Of a DNA stretch of 64,000 nt, positions 40,447 through 48,568 are shown one piece after another. The position numbers were made by a program, and so were the translations under genes. Numbering within the stretch: position 1 is the first letter of the stretch; every line of letters begins with the position of its first letter. Origin of the DNA: Amycolatopsis taiwanensis DSM 45107 (GTDB lineage Bacteria; Actinomycetota; Actinomycetes; Mycobacteriales; Pseudonocardiaceae); assembly GCF_000519205.1 (NCBI RefSeq), contig NZ_JAFB01000004.1, forward strand, positions 155,269-219,268, given 5' to 3'. The notes below the pieces were generated by a model, which had not been told where the DNA came from, made no database searches, and was given only the letters and a program-made list of their open reading frames with translations.

Positions 40447-40464
40447 TTTGGTACCGTTCCCAAA
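40447..40464. promoter_or_regulatory. Candidate operator between regulator and esterase genes
   Basis: TTTGGTACCGTTCCCAAA is an 18-bp imperfect palindrome (7 of 9 positions symmetric). It lies 17 bp before the regulator ATG and 26 bp before the esterase GTG, a suitable site for repression of both genes. Confidence 0.5.
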
Positions 40465-40490
40465 ATTGAGAATGAACGAGGGAGGCCGGA

Positions 40491-41825
40491 GTGATCACGA
40501 ACACCGCGTCAACGCGGGCTCGACTGAGCAGCGAGGCGATACGACCACTGCGCACGCTGGATCCGGCCGGGCCGCAGGATGACCTGACCTGGCTGGACGA
40601 GGTGATCGGCGACGCGCGAGTTGTGGCGATCGGCGAGAGCGCCCACTACAACCGCGAGTCTTATCAACTGCGTCACCGTCTGACGCGGTACTTGGTCGAA
40701 CGGCACGGGTTCGGCGCCTACGCGATGGAATCGGGATTCGTCGAGGGGTGGCTGACCGACAGCTGGGTCCGCGGCGGTCCGGACCAGCTCGGCAAGGTCA
40801 TGGCAAACGGCATGACCTCTTTGATGGGGCTGTGGACCGAGATGCGGGCCCACCTGGAGTGGATGCGGCAACACAATGACCGCAATGACACTGCCGACCG
40901 GCCCGTTGGCTTCTACGGCATCGACCTGTCCGGCTCGAATGTATCGCTGCTGCCAGGCCTGAATGCCGTCGTCGCCTACCTCGCGGAGGCGGAGCCGGCG
41001 TTCGAAGTGGACTCGGGAATCCGGGAGACGGTCGCGGCCTTCGCCGTGCCGTCCGCGTTCTCCCTTCCCAAGGCCGCCGCTGCCTACGGGCAACTCGAGC
41101 CCGAGCACCGGGACGCCCTCACGGCCGGGCTGGCCAACCTCATGGCACGCATGGAGGGACGGCGTCTGGACTACCAGCAGCGGACCGGCGTCGACGCCTA
41201 CGAGCGCGCACTGCGATCGCTGCGCCTCACGGTCACGATCGATGCGATCGCCCGCGCGATGGCACAGGGCGACCGGGGCAGCATGTTCTTCAACCGTGAC
41301 AACGCGATCGCGGACACCGTCGAATGGATCCTGCGCCGGGAGGACCGGATCGTGCTGGCCGCCCACAACGGCCACATCCAGCGCTGGCCCGGCATCTGGC
41401 CCGATCTGCCTCCCGTGACGACGATGGGCATGCACCTGGCCGACCGGCTCGGCGCGGACTATCTGGCCATCGGCACCACCAACGGCACCGGCCAAACCCT
41501 CAACACCGGAGCCGACTTCTACGACGGCAAGCTCTTCACCGACCTGGAGCCGCCCCGGCCCGGCAGTCTCGACGCACTGATGGCCGCCAGCGGTGCCGGT
41601 CCCTTCGCCGTCGACCTCAGGCGGCTGTCGCCGGCCGACACCGACACCGTTCGCGCGGTCTCCCAGCAGCGTCTCAATCCTTTCTACCCTGATGTGAACC
41701 CGCTGGATGCTTACGACGCCATCGTTCACCTCCCCCACGTCACGGCGGCCGAACCCGACAATGCCGCCCTCGCCCACGCGCCTCATGACGTGCAGGAGGC
41801 GTTCTCCCAGTGGAAGTCGCGGTGA
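40491..41825 (+). CDS. Erythromycin esterase-family protein
   Basis: A 444-aa member of the Ere family. Ere enzymes hydrolyse the lactone ring of 14-membered macrolides using a metal-free His/Glu mechanism; many relatives have other or unknown substrates. The N-terminal active-site region is VVAIGESAHYNRESYQLRHR, with the conserved GExxH His, followed by GFGAYAMESGFVEGWLTDSW with the conserved Glu. DRIVLAAHNGHIQRWPGIWP supplies the second conserved AHNxH motif. GTG at 40491 has a GGAGG 10 nt upstream. The divergent winged-helix repressor gene suggests inducible expression. Macrolide resistance is plausible but unproven. Confidence 0.88.
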   Translation: MITNTASTRARLSSEAIRPLRTLDPAGPQDDLTWLDEVIGDARVVAIGESAHYNRESYQLRHRLTRYLVERHGFGAYAMESGFVEGWLTDSWVRGGPDQLGKVMANGMTSLMGLWTEMRAHLEWMRQHNDRNDTADRPVGFYGIDLSGSNVSLLPGLNAVVAYLAEAEPAFEVDSGIRETVAAFAVPSAFSLPKAAAAYGQLEPEHRDALTAGLANLMARMEGRRLDYQQRTGVDAYERALRSLRLTVTIDAIARAMAQGDRGSMFFNRDNAIADTVEWILRREDRIVLAAHNGHIQRWPGIWPDLPPVTTMGMHLADRLGADYLAIGTTNGTGQTLNTGADFYDGKLFTDLEPPRPGSLDALMAASGAGPFAVDLRRLSPADTDTVRAVSQQRLNPFYPDVNPLDAYDAIVHLPHVTAAEPDNAALAHAPHDVQEAFSQWKSR

Positions 41826-42024
41826 CGGCCGAGGGCTATCGCCGGTGTGTCCTTGTTCAACTGGTGTAGCCTTTGGTCGTCAAGATCAGATGAAGTTCGT
41901 CAGCGCCGGTGGTCGGTGGAGCGCGCTGGCGTGCTCGCTTGGTTGCGAGCACGGCCAGCTTGCCCGCCGGGTGTGGCTGTTTCCGTGCTCGTGGTCAAGC
42001 CCGACGAGAAGGAAACCACGAAAT

Positions 42025-42690
42025 ATGTCCACCGACCGATTCCTCCCCGACCCGGAAGGCGATGCGGCCGCGGTGATCGACGGCTTCTTCGGCCACCTCG
42101 CCGCCACGCTGCGAGAGCGGGAACTACCGGAAGAAGAACTGCTGGCCGCGATGCGCGCCCGGCACGAAGAACTGACTGCGGCAAACCAAAACCTGATTGT
42201 GGACGAGGCCGCTGTCCACAACCTGCGGATGACGCTGGCGCTGGTTGCCGCATACGAGTTACTAACGCCGGAACTCGGCCGTGACGATGCCGCCGACCTC
42301 ATCGGGACAGCCTTCAACGAACCGCTCAGCGAGGCCATCCGGCAGGGCACCGAGGCGTTGCTGGACTCGTCGCCCGACCCGTACCGGGCCATGGTGGAAC
42401 TCTCGAAATCCCGGGAACAGCACACGTTTGGCGCCGGCTTCACCTTCCGGCACCCGGTCGACGACGACGACCAGCACTTCGCCGACGTCCATGAGTGCTT
42501 TTACCACAATGTCCTCGTTGCCAACGGCGCACCGGAACTGACTCCGATGATGTGCGCCTTCGACATGAACTGGATCGAAGCTATCGACCCTCGCAAGCAC
42601 GGCTTCCGGTTCGAACGGACTACCACCATCGGACTGGGTGGAACGCACTGCCCGTTCCACTTCGTACGCACCCGAACCGAGAAGGACTGA
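42025..42690 (+). CDS. L-2-amino-thiazoline-4-carboxylate hydrolase-like protein
   Basis: A 221-aa protein similar to the ATC hydrolase family, which opens the thiazoline ring of L-2-amino-thiazoline-4-carboxylate on the way to L-cysteine in pseudomonads. Visible: an N-terminal helical region (LAATLRERELPEEELLAAMR), ALVAAYELLTPELGRDDAAD, and the C-terminal core QHTFGAGFTFRHPVDDDDQH, ADVHECFYHNVLVANGAPEL, MMCAFDMNWIEAI and ERTTTIGLGGTHCPFHFVRT. The two conserved Cys (ECF and HCPF) fit the family. No other ATC-pathway genes are nearby, so the natural substrate may differ. The start ATG at 42025 has AAGGAAA upstream. Confidence 0.78.
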   Translation: MSTDRFLPDPEGDAAAVIDGFFGHLAATLRERELPEEELLAAMRARHEELTAANQNLIVDEAAVHNLRMTLALVAAYELLTPELGRDDAADLIGTAFNEPLSEAIRQGTEALLDSSPDPYRAMVELSKSREQHTFGAGFTFRHPVDDDDQHFADVHECFYHNVLVANGAPELTPMMCAFDMNWIEAIDPRKHGFRFERTTTIGLGGTHCPFHFVRTRTEKD

Positions 42691-42701
42691 AGGAAAGCAA
42701 A

Positions 42702-42740
42702 GGTGAGCCGGCGCCAAGCGCGGCCGGGCGCCGGCTCACC
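42702..42740. terminator. Bidirectional terminator hairpin
   Basis: GGTGAGCCGGCGCC pairs perfectly with GGCGCCGGCTCACC across an 11-nt loop (14-bp stem). It lies between the convergent ATC-hydrolase-like and metal ATPase genes. Confidence 0.85.
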
Positions 42741-42761
42741 TCGGCCAAACCGCCCTCTGGC

Positions 42762-44723
42762 CTAGGTGGCGAGGGCACGGCGCCAGGCTCGGGAGCTGAG
42801 CAGGCGCAGGCCGTTCAGTCCGACGATGACGGTGGATCCCTCGTGTCCGGCGACGCCCAGTGGGAGGGGCAGGGCGCCCAGCAGGTCCCAGACGACGAGA
42901 ACCGCGATGAAGGTCGCGGCGATCGCGAGGTTGGCGATCACGAGTCGGCGAGCGCGGCGGGCCAGGGCGATCACGGCGGGCAGGGTGCCGAGTTCGTCGC
43001 GGGTGATCACCGCGTCCGCGGTGTCGAGCGCGAGGTCGGATCCGGTGCGGCCCATCGCGATCCCGGCGTGTGCGGCGGCCAGGGCGGGAGCATCGTTGAC
43101 GCCGTCACCGACCACCACGACCTTGCCGCCGCGCGATTCCAGGTCCTGCACGGTGGTCACTTTGTCCTGGGGCAACAGCTCTGCTCGGACATCACCGATA
43201 CCGACCTCGGCGGCGAGCCGCGCGGCGGCACGCTTGTTGTCGCCGGTGATCAGGATCGGCCGGTTACCCGTCAGCGTGGTGAGTCGGGCGACGGTGTCCA
43301 CCGCACCGGGACGAATCCGGTCTGACAGGCCGAAAACGGCGGTGGGGATGCCGTCGACGCTGATCAGGACGGCGGTCTGGCCGGCGTCCTCGACTTCCGC
43401 GACCGCCTTGACTACCAGGTCGGGCTCGCCGTGACCGGTGGTTTTCCAGAGTTGGACGGGGCTGCCGATCTCGATGAGCCGACCGTCGACCCGGGCGGCC
43501 ACGCCGCGGCCGGGAGCCGAGGTGAACTCCTCCGCGGGTTCCAGGGTCAGGCCGGCATCGCGGGCTGCGGCGACAACGGCGCGGGCGAGCGGGTGCTCGG
43601 AGGCGTTCTCCGCCGCGGCGGCCCACCCCAGCACGTCGTGATCCGTGTGGGTTTGGCCGAGCGAGCAGATCTGCGCGAGCCGGGGGCTGCCTTCGGTGAG
43701 AGTGCCGGTCTTGTCGAACGCGACCTGGTCGGCGCTGCCGAGTTGTTCCAGCACGACGGCCGATTTGACCAGCACGCCGTGGCGCCCGGCGTTGGCGATG
43801 GCGGACAGCAGCGGCGGCATGGTGGCCAGCACCACCGCGCAGGGCGAGGCAACGATCATGAACGTCATCGCGCGCAGCAGTGTGGGCTGTAGCTCGGCGC
43901 CGAAAAACATGGGGATCGCGAACAGGGCGAGGGTCGCGGCGACCATGCCGATCGAGTACCGCTGTTCGATCTTCTCGATGAACAGCTGGCTCCGGGCCTT
44001 GGTGGCGCCGGCTTGCTCGACCATCGCCACGATCCGGGCGATCACCGTGTCCGCGGCGGGGCGGGTGATGCGTACTCGCAGCGCCCCGGTTCCGTTGAGG
44101 GTGCCGGCGAACACCTCATCGCCGACGGTCTTGTCGACCGGCAGCGGTTCACCGGTGATGGTGGCCTGGTCGACCTCGCCGGCGCCGCCGACGACCTCGC
44201 CGTCGCCGCCGATCCGCTCTCCGGGGCGCACCAGGATCTCCTCGCCGACCCGCAGTTCGGCGGTGTCGACGGTCTCCTCGCCGGTCCCGGTCAGGCGGGT
44301 GGCGCGCTCGGGGGCGATATCGAGCAGGCCACGGACGGAGTCCTCGGTGCGTTTGGTCGCGACCGCCTCCAACGCTCCGGAGGTCGCGAAGATCACGATC
44401 AACAGAGCGCCGTCGAAGACCTGCCCGATGGCCGCGGCGCCGATCGCCGCGACGACCATCAGCAGGTCGACATCCAGCGTCTTGTCCCGGAGCGCCCGCA
44501 GCCCGGCCAGGCCCGGCTCCCACCCGCCCGTGACATAACAGGCCAGGCACAGCGTCCACCACAGCCACCCGGGCCCGTCGGTCACGTGGGCGACCAGGCC
44601 CAGCACGAACAGCCCGGTCGCGATCGCGGCCCACCGCACCTCGGGCAGGGACCACATCCCTGTCTGCGTTGTGCGCGACACAGCCCGCTCGGCGGGAGCT
44701 GCGGTTTCCAAGTCGATTGCCAC
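42762..44723 (-). CDS. P1B-4-type metal-exporting ATPase (Co/Fe-type, CtpD/CoaT group)
   Basis: A 653-aa P-type ATPase that would export a divalent metal at the cytoplasmic membrane using ATP. Actuator motif ITGEPLPVDK, phosphorylation motif FDKTGTLTEGSPR, nucleotide-binding ASEHPLARA and hinge GDGVNDAPALAAA are intact. Membrane metal site: SPC in FMIVASPCAVVLATMP, and HEGST in the last helices (AGHEGSTVIVGLNG). SPC plus HEG(S/G)T defines the P1B-4 group, which handles Co2+, Fe2+ or Ni2+ rather than Cu or Cd. There is no N-terminal metal-binding domain, also typical of the group. GTG at 44723 was chosen; an upstream GTG at 44744 would include the operator. Divergent from an ArsR repressor gene. 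Confidence 0.92.
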   Translation of the reverse strand: MAIDLETAAPAERAVSRTTQTGMWSLPEVRWAAIATGLFVLGLVAHVTDGPGWLWWTLCLACYVTGGWEPGLAGLRALRDKTLDVDLLMVVAAIGAAAIGQVFDGALLIVIFATSGALEAVATKRTEDSVRGLLDIAPERATRLTGTGEETVDTAELRVGEEILVRPGERIGGDGEVVGGAGEVDQATITGEPLPVDKTVGDEVFAGTLNGTGALRVRITRPAADTVIARIVAMVEQAGATKARSQLFIEKIEQRYSIGMVAATLALFAIPMFFGAELQPTLLRAMTFMIVASPCAVVLATMPPLLSAIANAGRHGVLVKSAVVLEQLGSADQVAFDKTGTLTEGSPRLAQICSLGQTHTDHDVLGWAAAAENASEHPLARAVVAAARDAGLTLEPAEEFTSAPGRGVAARVDGRLIEIGSPVQLWKTTGHGEPDLVVKAVAEVEDAGQTAVLISVDGIPTAVFGLSDRIRPGAVDTVARLTTLTGNRPILITGDNKRAAARLAAEVGIGDVRAELLPQDKVTTVQDLESRGGKVVVVGDGVNDAPALAAAHAGIAMGRTGSDLALDTADAVITRDELGTLPAVIALARRARRLVIANLAIAATFIAVLVVWDLLGALPLPLGVAGHEGSTVIVGLNGLRLLSSRAWRRALAT

Positions 44724-44735
44724 ACTGGAAGCATA

Positions 44736-44771
44736 TATGCGCACTCACGCAGATACGCAAGGATGTGCGCA
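44736..44771. promoter_or_regulatory. Operator/promoter region between metal ATPase and arsR
   Basis: TATGCGCA (44736-44743) and TGTGCGCA (44764-44771) flank the site. CGCA also recurs at 44740, 44748 and 44756 with an 8-bp period. The position just upstream of both divergent genes suits binding by the adjacent ArsR-family metal sensor. Confidence 0.5.
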
Positions 44772-44790
44772 AGCAAGTTATGCTGAAGCC

Positions 44791-45147
44791 ATGCACACGT
44801 CGCTGCCGGACTTCGAGATGCCCAACGAGGAGCAGGTGCACTTGGCTGCCGAGACGTTCCGCATGCTCGGCGACCCGACCCGGATCAAGGTGCTGTGGGC
44901 GTTGCTACAAGGCGAGTCGTCGGTGGCGTGCCTGGCCGAACTCGCCGGGGCCGCGCCGACCGCGGTCAGCCAGCACCTGGCGAAGCTCCGACTTGCCGGC
45001 CTCGTGAAGGGCCGCCGTGAGGGCACCTTCGTCTACTACTCCGCTGCCGACGAGCACGTGCGGCGTCTGCTCAAGCAGGCCCTGTTCCACGCCGACCACA
45101 TCGACCGAAACATCCCCGACGAGTCCGCGACCGCCGCCGCTCCTTGA
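44791..45147 (+). CDS. ArsR/SmtB-family metal-sensing repressor
   Basis: A 118-aa winged-helix repressor of the ArsR/SmtB family. LAAETFRMLGDPTRIKVLWA, LLQGESSVACLAELAGAAPT, AVSQHLAKLRLAGLVKGRRE and GTFVYYSAADEHVRRLLKQA form the canonical fold. The C-terminal helix FHADHIDRN supplies His/Asp residues positioned like the alpha-5 metal site of NmtR/KmtR/CzrA-type sensors of Ni, Co or Zn. ATG at 44791 gives MHTSLPDFEM; an in-frame ATG at 44737 would include the operator. It should release the divergent P1B-4 ATPase promoter on metal binding. Confidence 0.9.
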   Translation: MHTSLPDFEMPNEEQVHLAAETFRMLGDPTRIKVLWALLQGESSVACLAELAGAAPTAVSQHLAKLRLAGLVKGRREGTFVYYSAADEHVRRLLKQALFHADHIDRNIPDESATAAAP

Positions 45148-45288
45148 CGAACGTCGTGGCGCAGGGTGACCTGGCCAGGGGCGCTACGACCTGACCTGTC
45201 CGGCCGGACCCTTTCACCGCACGACGACCCTCGGCGCGTACTCTTTGGCTCCGCTCTTGAAGTTCCGGATACCGCCTAATGTGCTGTC

Positions 45289-46116
45289 ATGCGCGACGAC
45301 ACACCTGACGAAACGCGCCGTGTCCACCTGAGCCGGACCTTCGACGAGGACGCAGAGTTGTACGACCGGGCCAGGCCCGGGTATCCGCCACAGCTGTTCG
45401 ACGACCTCACCGAGGTGGCCGGCATCGGCCCCGGCTGTCGCGTTCTTGAAGTAGGAGCCGGCACCGGCAAGGCGACCTTGCCGCTCGCCGAGTTGGGCTG
45501 CCGGATCACGGCCGTCGAACTGGGTGCGGACATGGCCGCCGTCGCCCGGCGCAACCTCGCCGGGTTCGAAACCGTGGAGATCGTGACAGCGGACTTCGAG
45601 ACCTGGCCACTGCCGGAGGAACCGTTCGACGCGGTCGTCTCGGCAACGGCGTTCCACTGGATTGATCCGGCGGTGCGGATGGCAAAAGCCGCTGATGCGC
45701 TGCGGCCCGGTGGCACTCTCGCCGTGGTCGCCACGCAGCATGTGGCGGGCGGCAGCGAAGAATTCTTCGTAGCGGTCCAGAACTGCTACGAACGTTTCGA
45801 TCCGGCCACTCCCCCGGGGCTACGACTTCCTTCCGCAGAGGACGTCGACACCTCGGACCACGCGGATGAGGTCGCACGCAGCGGCCGTTTCGGCCCTGTC
45901 ATCTTCCGGCGTTACGAGTGGGACCTGACCTACACCACGGCCGAGTACCTGGAGGTGCTGCGGACCTACTCCGGCCACCGGGCGCTGCCGCCGGAGGCCA
46001 GGGAGGGACTGCTGGAGTGCATCGCCAAACTCATCGACAGGCGATACGGAGGCCGGGTGACCAAGCGATATCTCACGGAACTTCGGGCGTCACGAACGAC
46101 CGCCGCTTTTCGCTGA
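45289..46116 (+). CDS. Class I SAM-dependent methyltransferase
   Basis: A 275-aa methyltransferase of the UbiE/COQ5-like Methyltransf_11/25 group. HLSRTFDEDAELYDRARPGY opens the N-terminal cap. Motif I is CRVLEVGAGTGKATLPLAEL, then ITAVELGADMAAVARRNL, VTADFETWPLPEEPFDAVVS (motif II with PFDAVVSATAFHW) and LRPGGTLAVVAT (motif III). The C-terminal lid (YTTAEYLEVLRTYSGHRALP) is the usual one for this actinobacterial subfamily, whose substrates are unknown. ATG at 45289. It stands alone. Confidence 0.9.
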   Translation: MRDDTPDETRRVHLSRTFDEDAELYDRARPGYPPQLFDDLTEVAGIGPGCRVLEVGAGTGKATLPLAELGCRITAVELGADMAAVARRNLAGFETVEIVTADFETWPLPEEPFDAVVSATAFHWIDPAVRMAKAADALRPGGTLAVVATQHVAGGSEEFFVAVQNCYERFDPATPPGLRLPSAEDVDTSDHADEVARSGRFGPVIFRRYEWDLTYTTAEYLEVLRTYSGHRALPPEAREGLLECIAKLIDRRYGGRVTKRYLTELRASRTTAAFR

Positions 46117-46276
46117 TTCGCCGAACCAACTGCTGACCACTCGAGGTCGGTCAACCGACCCATGAGCCGCTTCGTTGTCGGCCGGGTGATCTGCTTCCTG
46201 GCCGGCGCGATGGCTTGTCCATGCTCGGCGATCCGTGCCGCCTCCGCCAATTTGCCGAAAAGCTCGGTCGAGATTT

Positions 46277-46609
46277 TCAGCAACCAGTCCCTGGCCGGAC
46301 CGTCGCCGGTGGTCGCGGCGATAGCGTGGAACCCGGTGACGGAACCCTGAGTCCACCGATCGCACCACCCATCAACAGGGCTGCAGGAAGGATGAAGAGC
46401 CAAGCGGTAAACAGCTTGATGGCAAAGGAAAACTCGGGGTCGGAGTCCAGCGCGGCGGCGACGACCGCAAGCGGCAACGACACCGAAATTCCGAGGAGAA
46501 GTCCGACCTTCCCCAGGGTCTGGAACCCTCCCGGTCGTCCATATCGGCAGTTTATCCAGGTTCGGCCACGCGCCCCGCACGAAAACGCCGAACCGTTACG
46601 CTCGGCCAA
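46277..46609 (-). CDS. Possible small membrane protein, perhaps frameshifted
   Basis: This 587-bp gap between the methyltransferase and response-regulator genes has one weak candidate. A minus-strand frame from the TTG at 46609 encodes two hydrophobic helices (KVGLLLGISVSLPLAVVAAA; FTAWLFILPAALLMGGAIGG). After the second helix the frame degenerates, while the next frame gives a plausible continuation (DWLLKISTELFGKLAEAARI). It could be a frameshifted or decayed small membrane protein gene extending to about 46140. It could also be chance in GC-rich DNA. Confidence 0.3.
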   Translation of the reverse strand: MAERNGSAFSCGARGRTWINCRYGRPGGFQTLGKVGLLLGISVSLPLAVVAAALDSDPEFSFAIKLFTAWLFILPAALLMGGAIGGLRVPSPGSTLSPRPPATVRPGTGC

Positions 46610-46703
46610 CTCCGGTCATCCCCTATACCGCAGGTGTGGCGACGCCCCACGCTCGCGCGCAGTCGAGTCAGTAGGAACCGCCGGCCGCGCCGCCACCCCC
46701 GGG

Positions 46704-47348
46704 TCACTGGTTGAGGTAGGCGAGCACCGCTCGTACCCGACGGTGGGTGTCGTCGGACGGGGGCAGGTCGAGCTTGGTGAGGATGTTGCTGATGTGCTTC
46801 TCCACCGAGGGAGGCGCGAGCACCAACTCGGCACAGATCGCCGAGTTCGACAGCCCCTGTGCGACGAGCCCCAGCACCTCCCGTTCCCGGGCGGTGAGCG
46901 CCGCGATGCCCCGGTCGCCGTTGTTGCGGGCGAACAGTTGCCGCACGACCTCTGGGTCCATCACAGTGCCACCCGCCGCCACCCGCTCGATGGCGTCGAG
47001 GAACTCGTCCAGCGCGGTCACCCGATCCTTGAGCAGATAACCGACCGCGCCCTGACCGTCGGCGATCAGCTCCGCAGCGTAAACCCGCTCCACGTACTGC
47101 GACAGGATCAAAATCGGCGTCTTCGGCTGGCCACGGCGGATGGCCAGCGCGGCGCGCAGCCCCTCGTCCCGGAACCCCGGCGGCAACCTGACGTCCACAA
47201 TAGACAGATCGGGACGGTGCTCGGCCACCGCCTCCTCCAGTTCCGGTGCGCCTGCCACGGCGGCGACGACCGTATGGCCGGTGTCAGTGAGGATCCGCAC
47301 CAGCCCGTCCCGCAACAGCAGGAGATCCTCGGCGATCACAATGCGCAT
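46704..47348 (-). CDS. NarL/LuxR-family response regulator
   Basis: A 214-aa two-component response regulator. The receiver domain has acidic Glu7/Asp8 (IVIAEDLLLL), phosphoacceptor Asp52 (LSIVDVRLPPG) and the conserved Lys (YLLKDRVT, ~104). The C-terminal LuxR-type HTH reads LTAREREVLGLVAQGLSNSA and SVEKHISNILTKL. Its start overlaps the end of the histidine kinase gene by 13 bp. It is the last gene of the minus-strand operon ABC ATPase, FtsX-like permease, kinase, regulator, which it probably controls. Confidence 0.95.
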   Translation of the reverse strand: MRIVIAEDLLLLRDGLVRILTDTGHTVVAAVAGAPELEEAVAEHRPDLSIVDVRLPPGFRDEGLRAALAIRRGQPKTPILILSQYVERVYAAELIADGQGAVGYLLKDRVTALDEFLDAIERVAAGGTVMDPEVVRQLFARNNGDRGIAALTAREREVLGLVAQGLSNSAICAELVLAPPSVEKHISNILTKLDLPPSDDTHRRVRAVLAYLNQ

Positions 47349-48559
47349 GGCAGCTCCGTGTGGACGACGGTCGGCCCTCCGACCGGACTGGTGACCGAGA
47401 TCGTGCCATCGAGCGCCTCGACCCGCCGTCGCAGACCGTCCAAACCGGACCCCGACGGGTCCGCTCCGCCCCGGCCGTCGTCGCGGACCTCGACGGTAAG
47501 GGTGCCGGCCGTGCGGGTGATGGCAATCGTGCACGAACTCGCTTCGGCGTGTTTCACGGTGTTGGCGAGGGACTCGGCGGCGACGAAGTAGGCCGCCGAC
47601 TCAACCGCTGGCGCCACCTCGCCCAGCCCGTCCGCACGCACCTCGACGGGCAGTGGCGCGTCACCTGCGAGCGCGGCGAGCGCGGCGACCAGCCCCCGGT
47701 CGGTGAGGATCGGCGGGTGGATGCCCCGGACCAGCCTGCGCAGCTCGGCAAGCGCGTCGTCGAGCTGCCGCCGGGCGAGGCGCACGTCGTCGCGGGCCGG
47801 CTGCCCGGACGTGCGCATCTTGCGGTCGGCCAGCGCGAGCGTCATGCCGGCGGCCACGATCCGGGCCTGCGCGCCGTCGTGCAGGTCGCGCTCGATCCGC
47901 CGCAGCTCGGCGGCCTGCGCGTCGACCACTCGACGGCGTGTCGCGGCGAGCTGGCGGACGCGCTGGGCGATGCGCTGTCGGGGGCCAGGTTCGAGCAGCC
48001 TCGCCGCTACCCGTGCCTGCAGCCGGGCCGCCATGGTGGCCAGCCACGATCCCACCGGCGCCAACGCCAGCCCGACGGCGGTGAGCACGAACCGGCCACC
48101 CGTGGTGTTGAACAACCAGTCGACGACCGGCGGAAGGTACGGGTTGGGCACCGCCCACAACCAGGCCGGTGCGACGATCACGGCCAGGTCCACCGCCGCG
48201 GCGGCCAGCCCGGCCAGTCCGGCCAGCCCGGCCGGCAACAACAGCAACAGCCACGCGAGGTCCCGCCAGGTCGCCGGGTCGCGGAGCAGTGCCCGGCCAC
48301 GCGCCCACGGGTTTGCGCCGGGCACCGGCTCGTACGGCGGCTCGACCGGCCGGCCCAGCACCAGCGCCACCCGCAGCCGCTCCAGGCCGGTGATCCGGCG
48401 GGTCACCCACGTGACCACGAGGAACACGGGCGGCGCGAGGTAGGTGAAGGACAGCACGCCGCTGACCAGCGTGGTGACCAGGGCCCACACGAAGGTGGCG
48501 AGCCCCAGCACCAGGCTGGTCAGCAGGTAGGCCAACGCCCCGGCCGCACGGCGGAACAC
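47336..48559 (-). CDS. Sensor histidine kinase (HisKA_3, NarL-type partner)
   Basis: A 407-aa membrane sensor kinase. The N-terminal ~200 residues contain four to five hydrophobic segments, including a Pro/Gly-rich WLLLLLPAGLAGLAGLAAAA stretch. The HisKA_3 dimerisation domain has the phosphorylated His in LRRIERDLHDGAQARIVAAG. The HATPase domain shows the N box AAESLANTVKHAEA and G box VRDDGRGGADPSGSGLDGLR. It overlaps the response regulator start by 13 bp and begins 9 bp after the permease gene, so the four genes are one operon. The signal is unknown; linkage to an ABC exporter suggests an envelope-active compound. Confidence 0.93.
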   Translation of the reverse strand: MFRRAAGALAYLLTSLVLGLATFVWALVTTLVSGVLSFTYLAPPVFLVVTWVTRRITGLERLRVALVLGRPVEPPYEPVPGANPWARGRALLRDPATWRDLAWLLLLLPAGLAGLAGLAAAAVDLAVIVAPAWLWAVPNPYLPPVVDWLFNTTGGRFVLTAVGLALAPVGSWLATMAARLQARVAARLLEPGPRQRIAQRVRQLAATRRRVVDAQAAELRRIERDLHDGAQARIVAAGMTLALADRKMRTSGQPARDDVRLARRQLDDALAELRRLVRGIHPPILTDRGLVAALAALAGDAPLPVEVRADGLGEVAPAVESAAYFVAAESLANTVKHAEASSCTIAITRTAGTLTVEVRDDGRGGADPSGSGLDGLRRRVEALDGTISVTSPVGGPTVVHTELPCAL

Positions 48560-48568
48560 CCGATCAAC

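Noticed and set aside
42762-44723. Cadmium/zinc (CadA) or copper ATPase assignment
   Set aside because: The membrane motif is SPC with HEGST, not CPC; N-terminal metal-binding domains are absent, so P1B-4 fits better.
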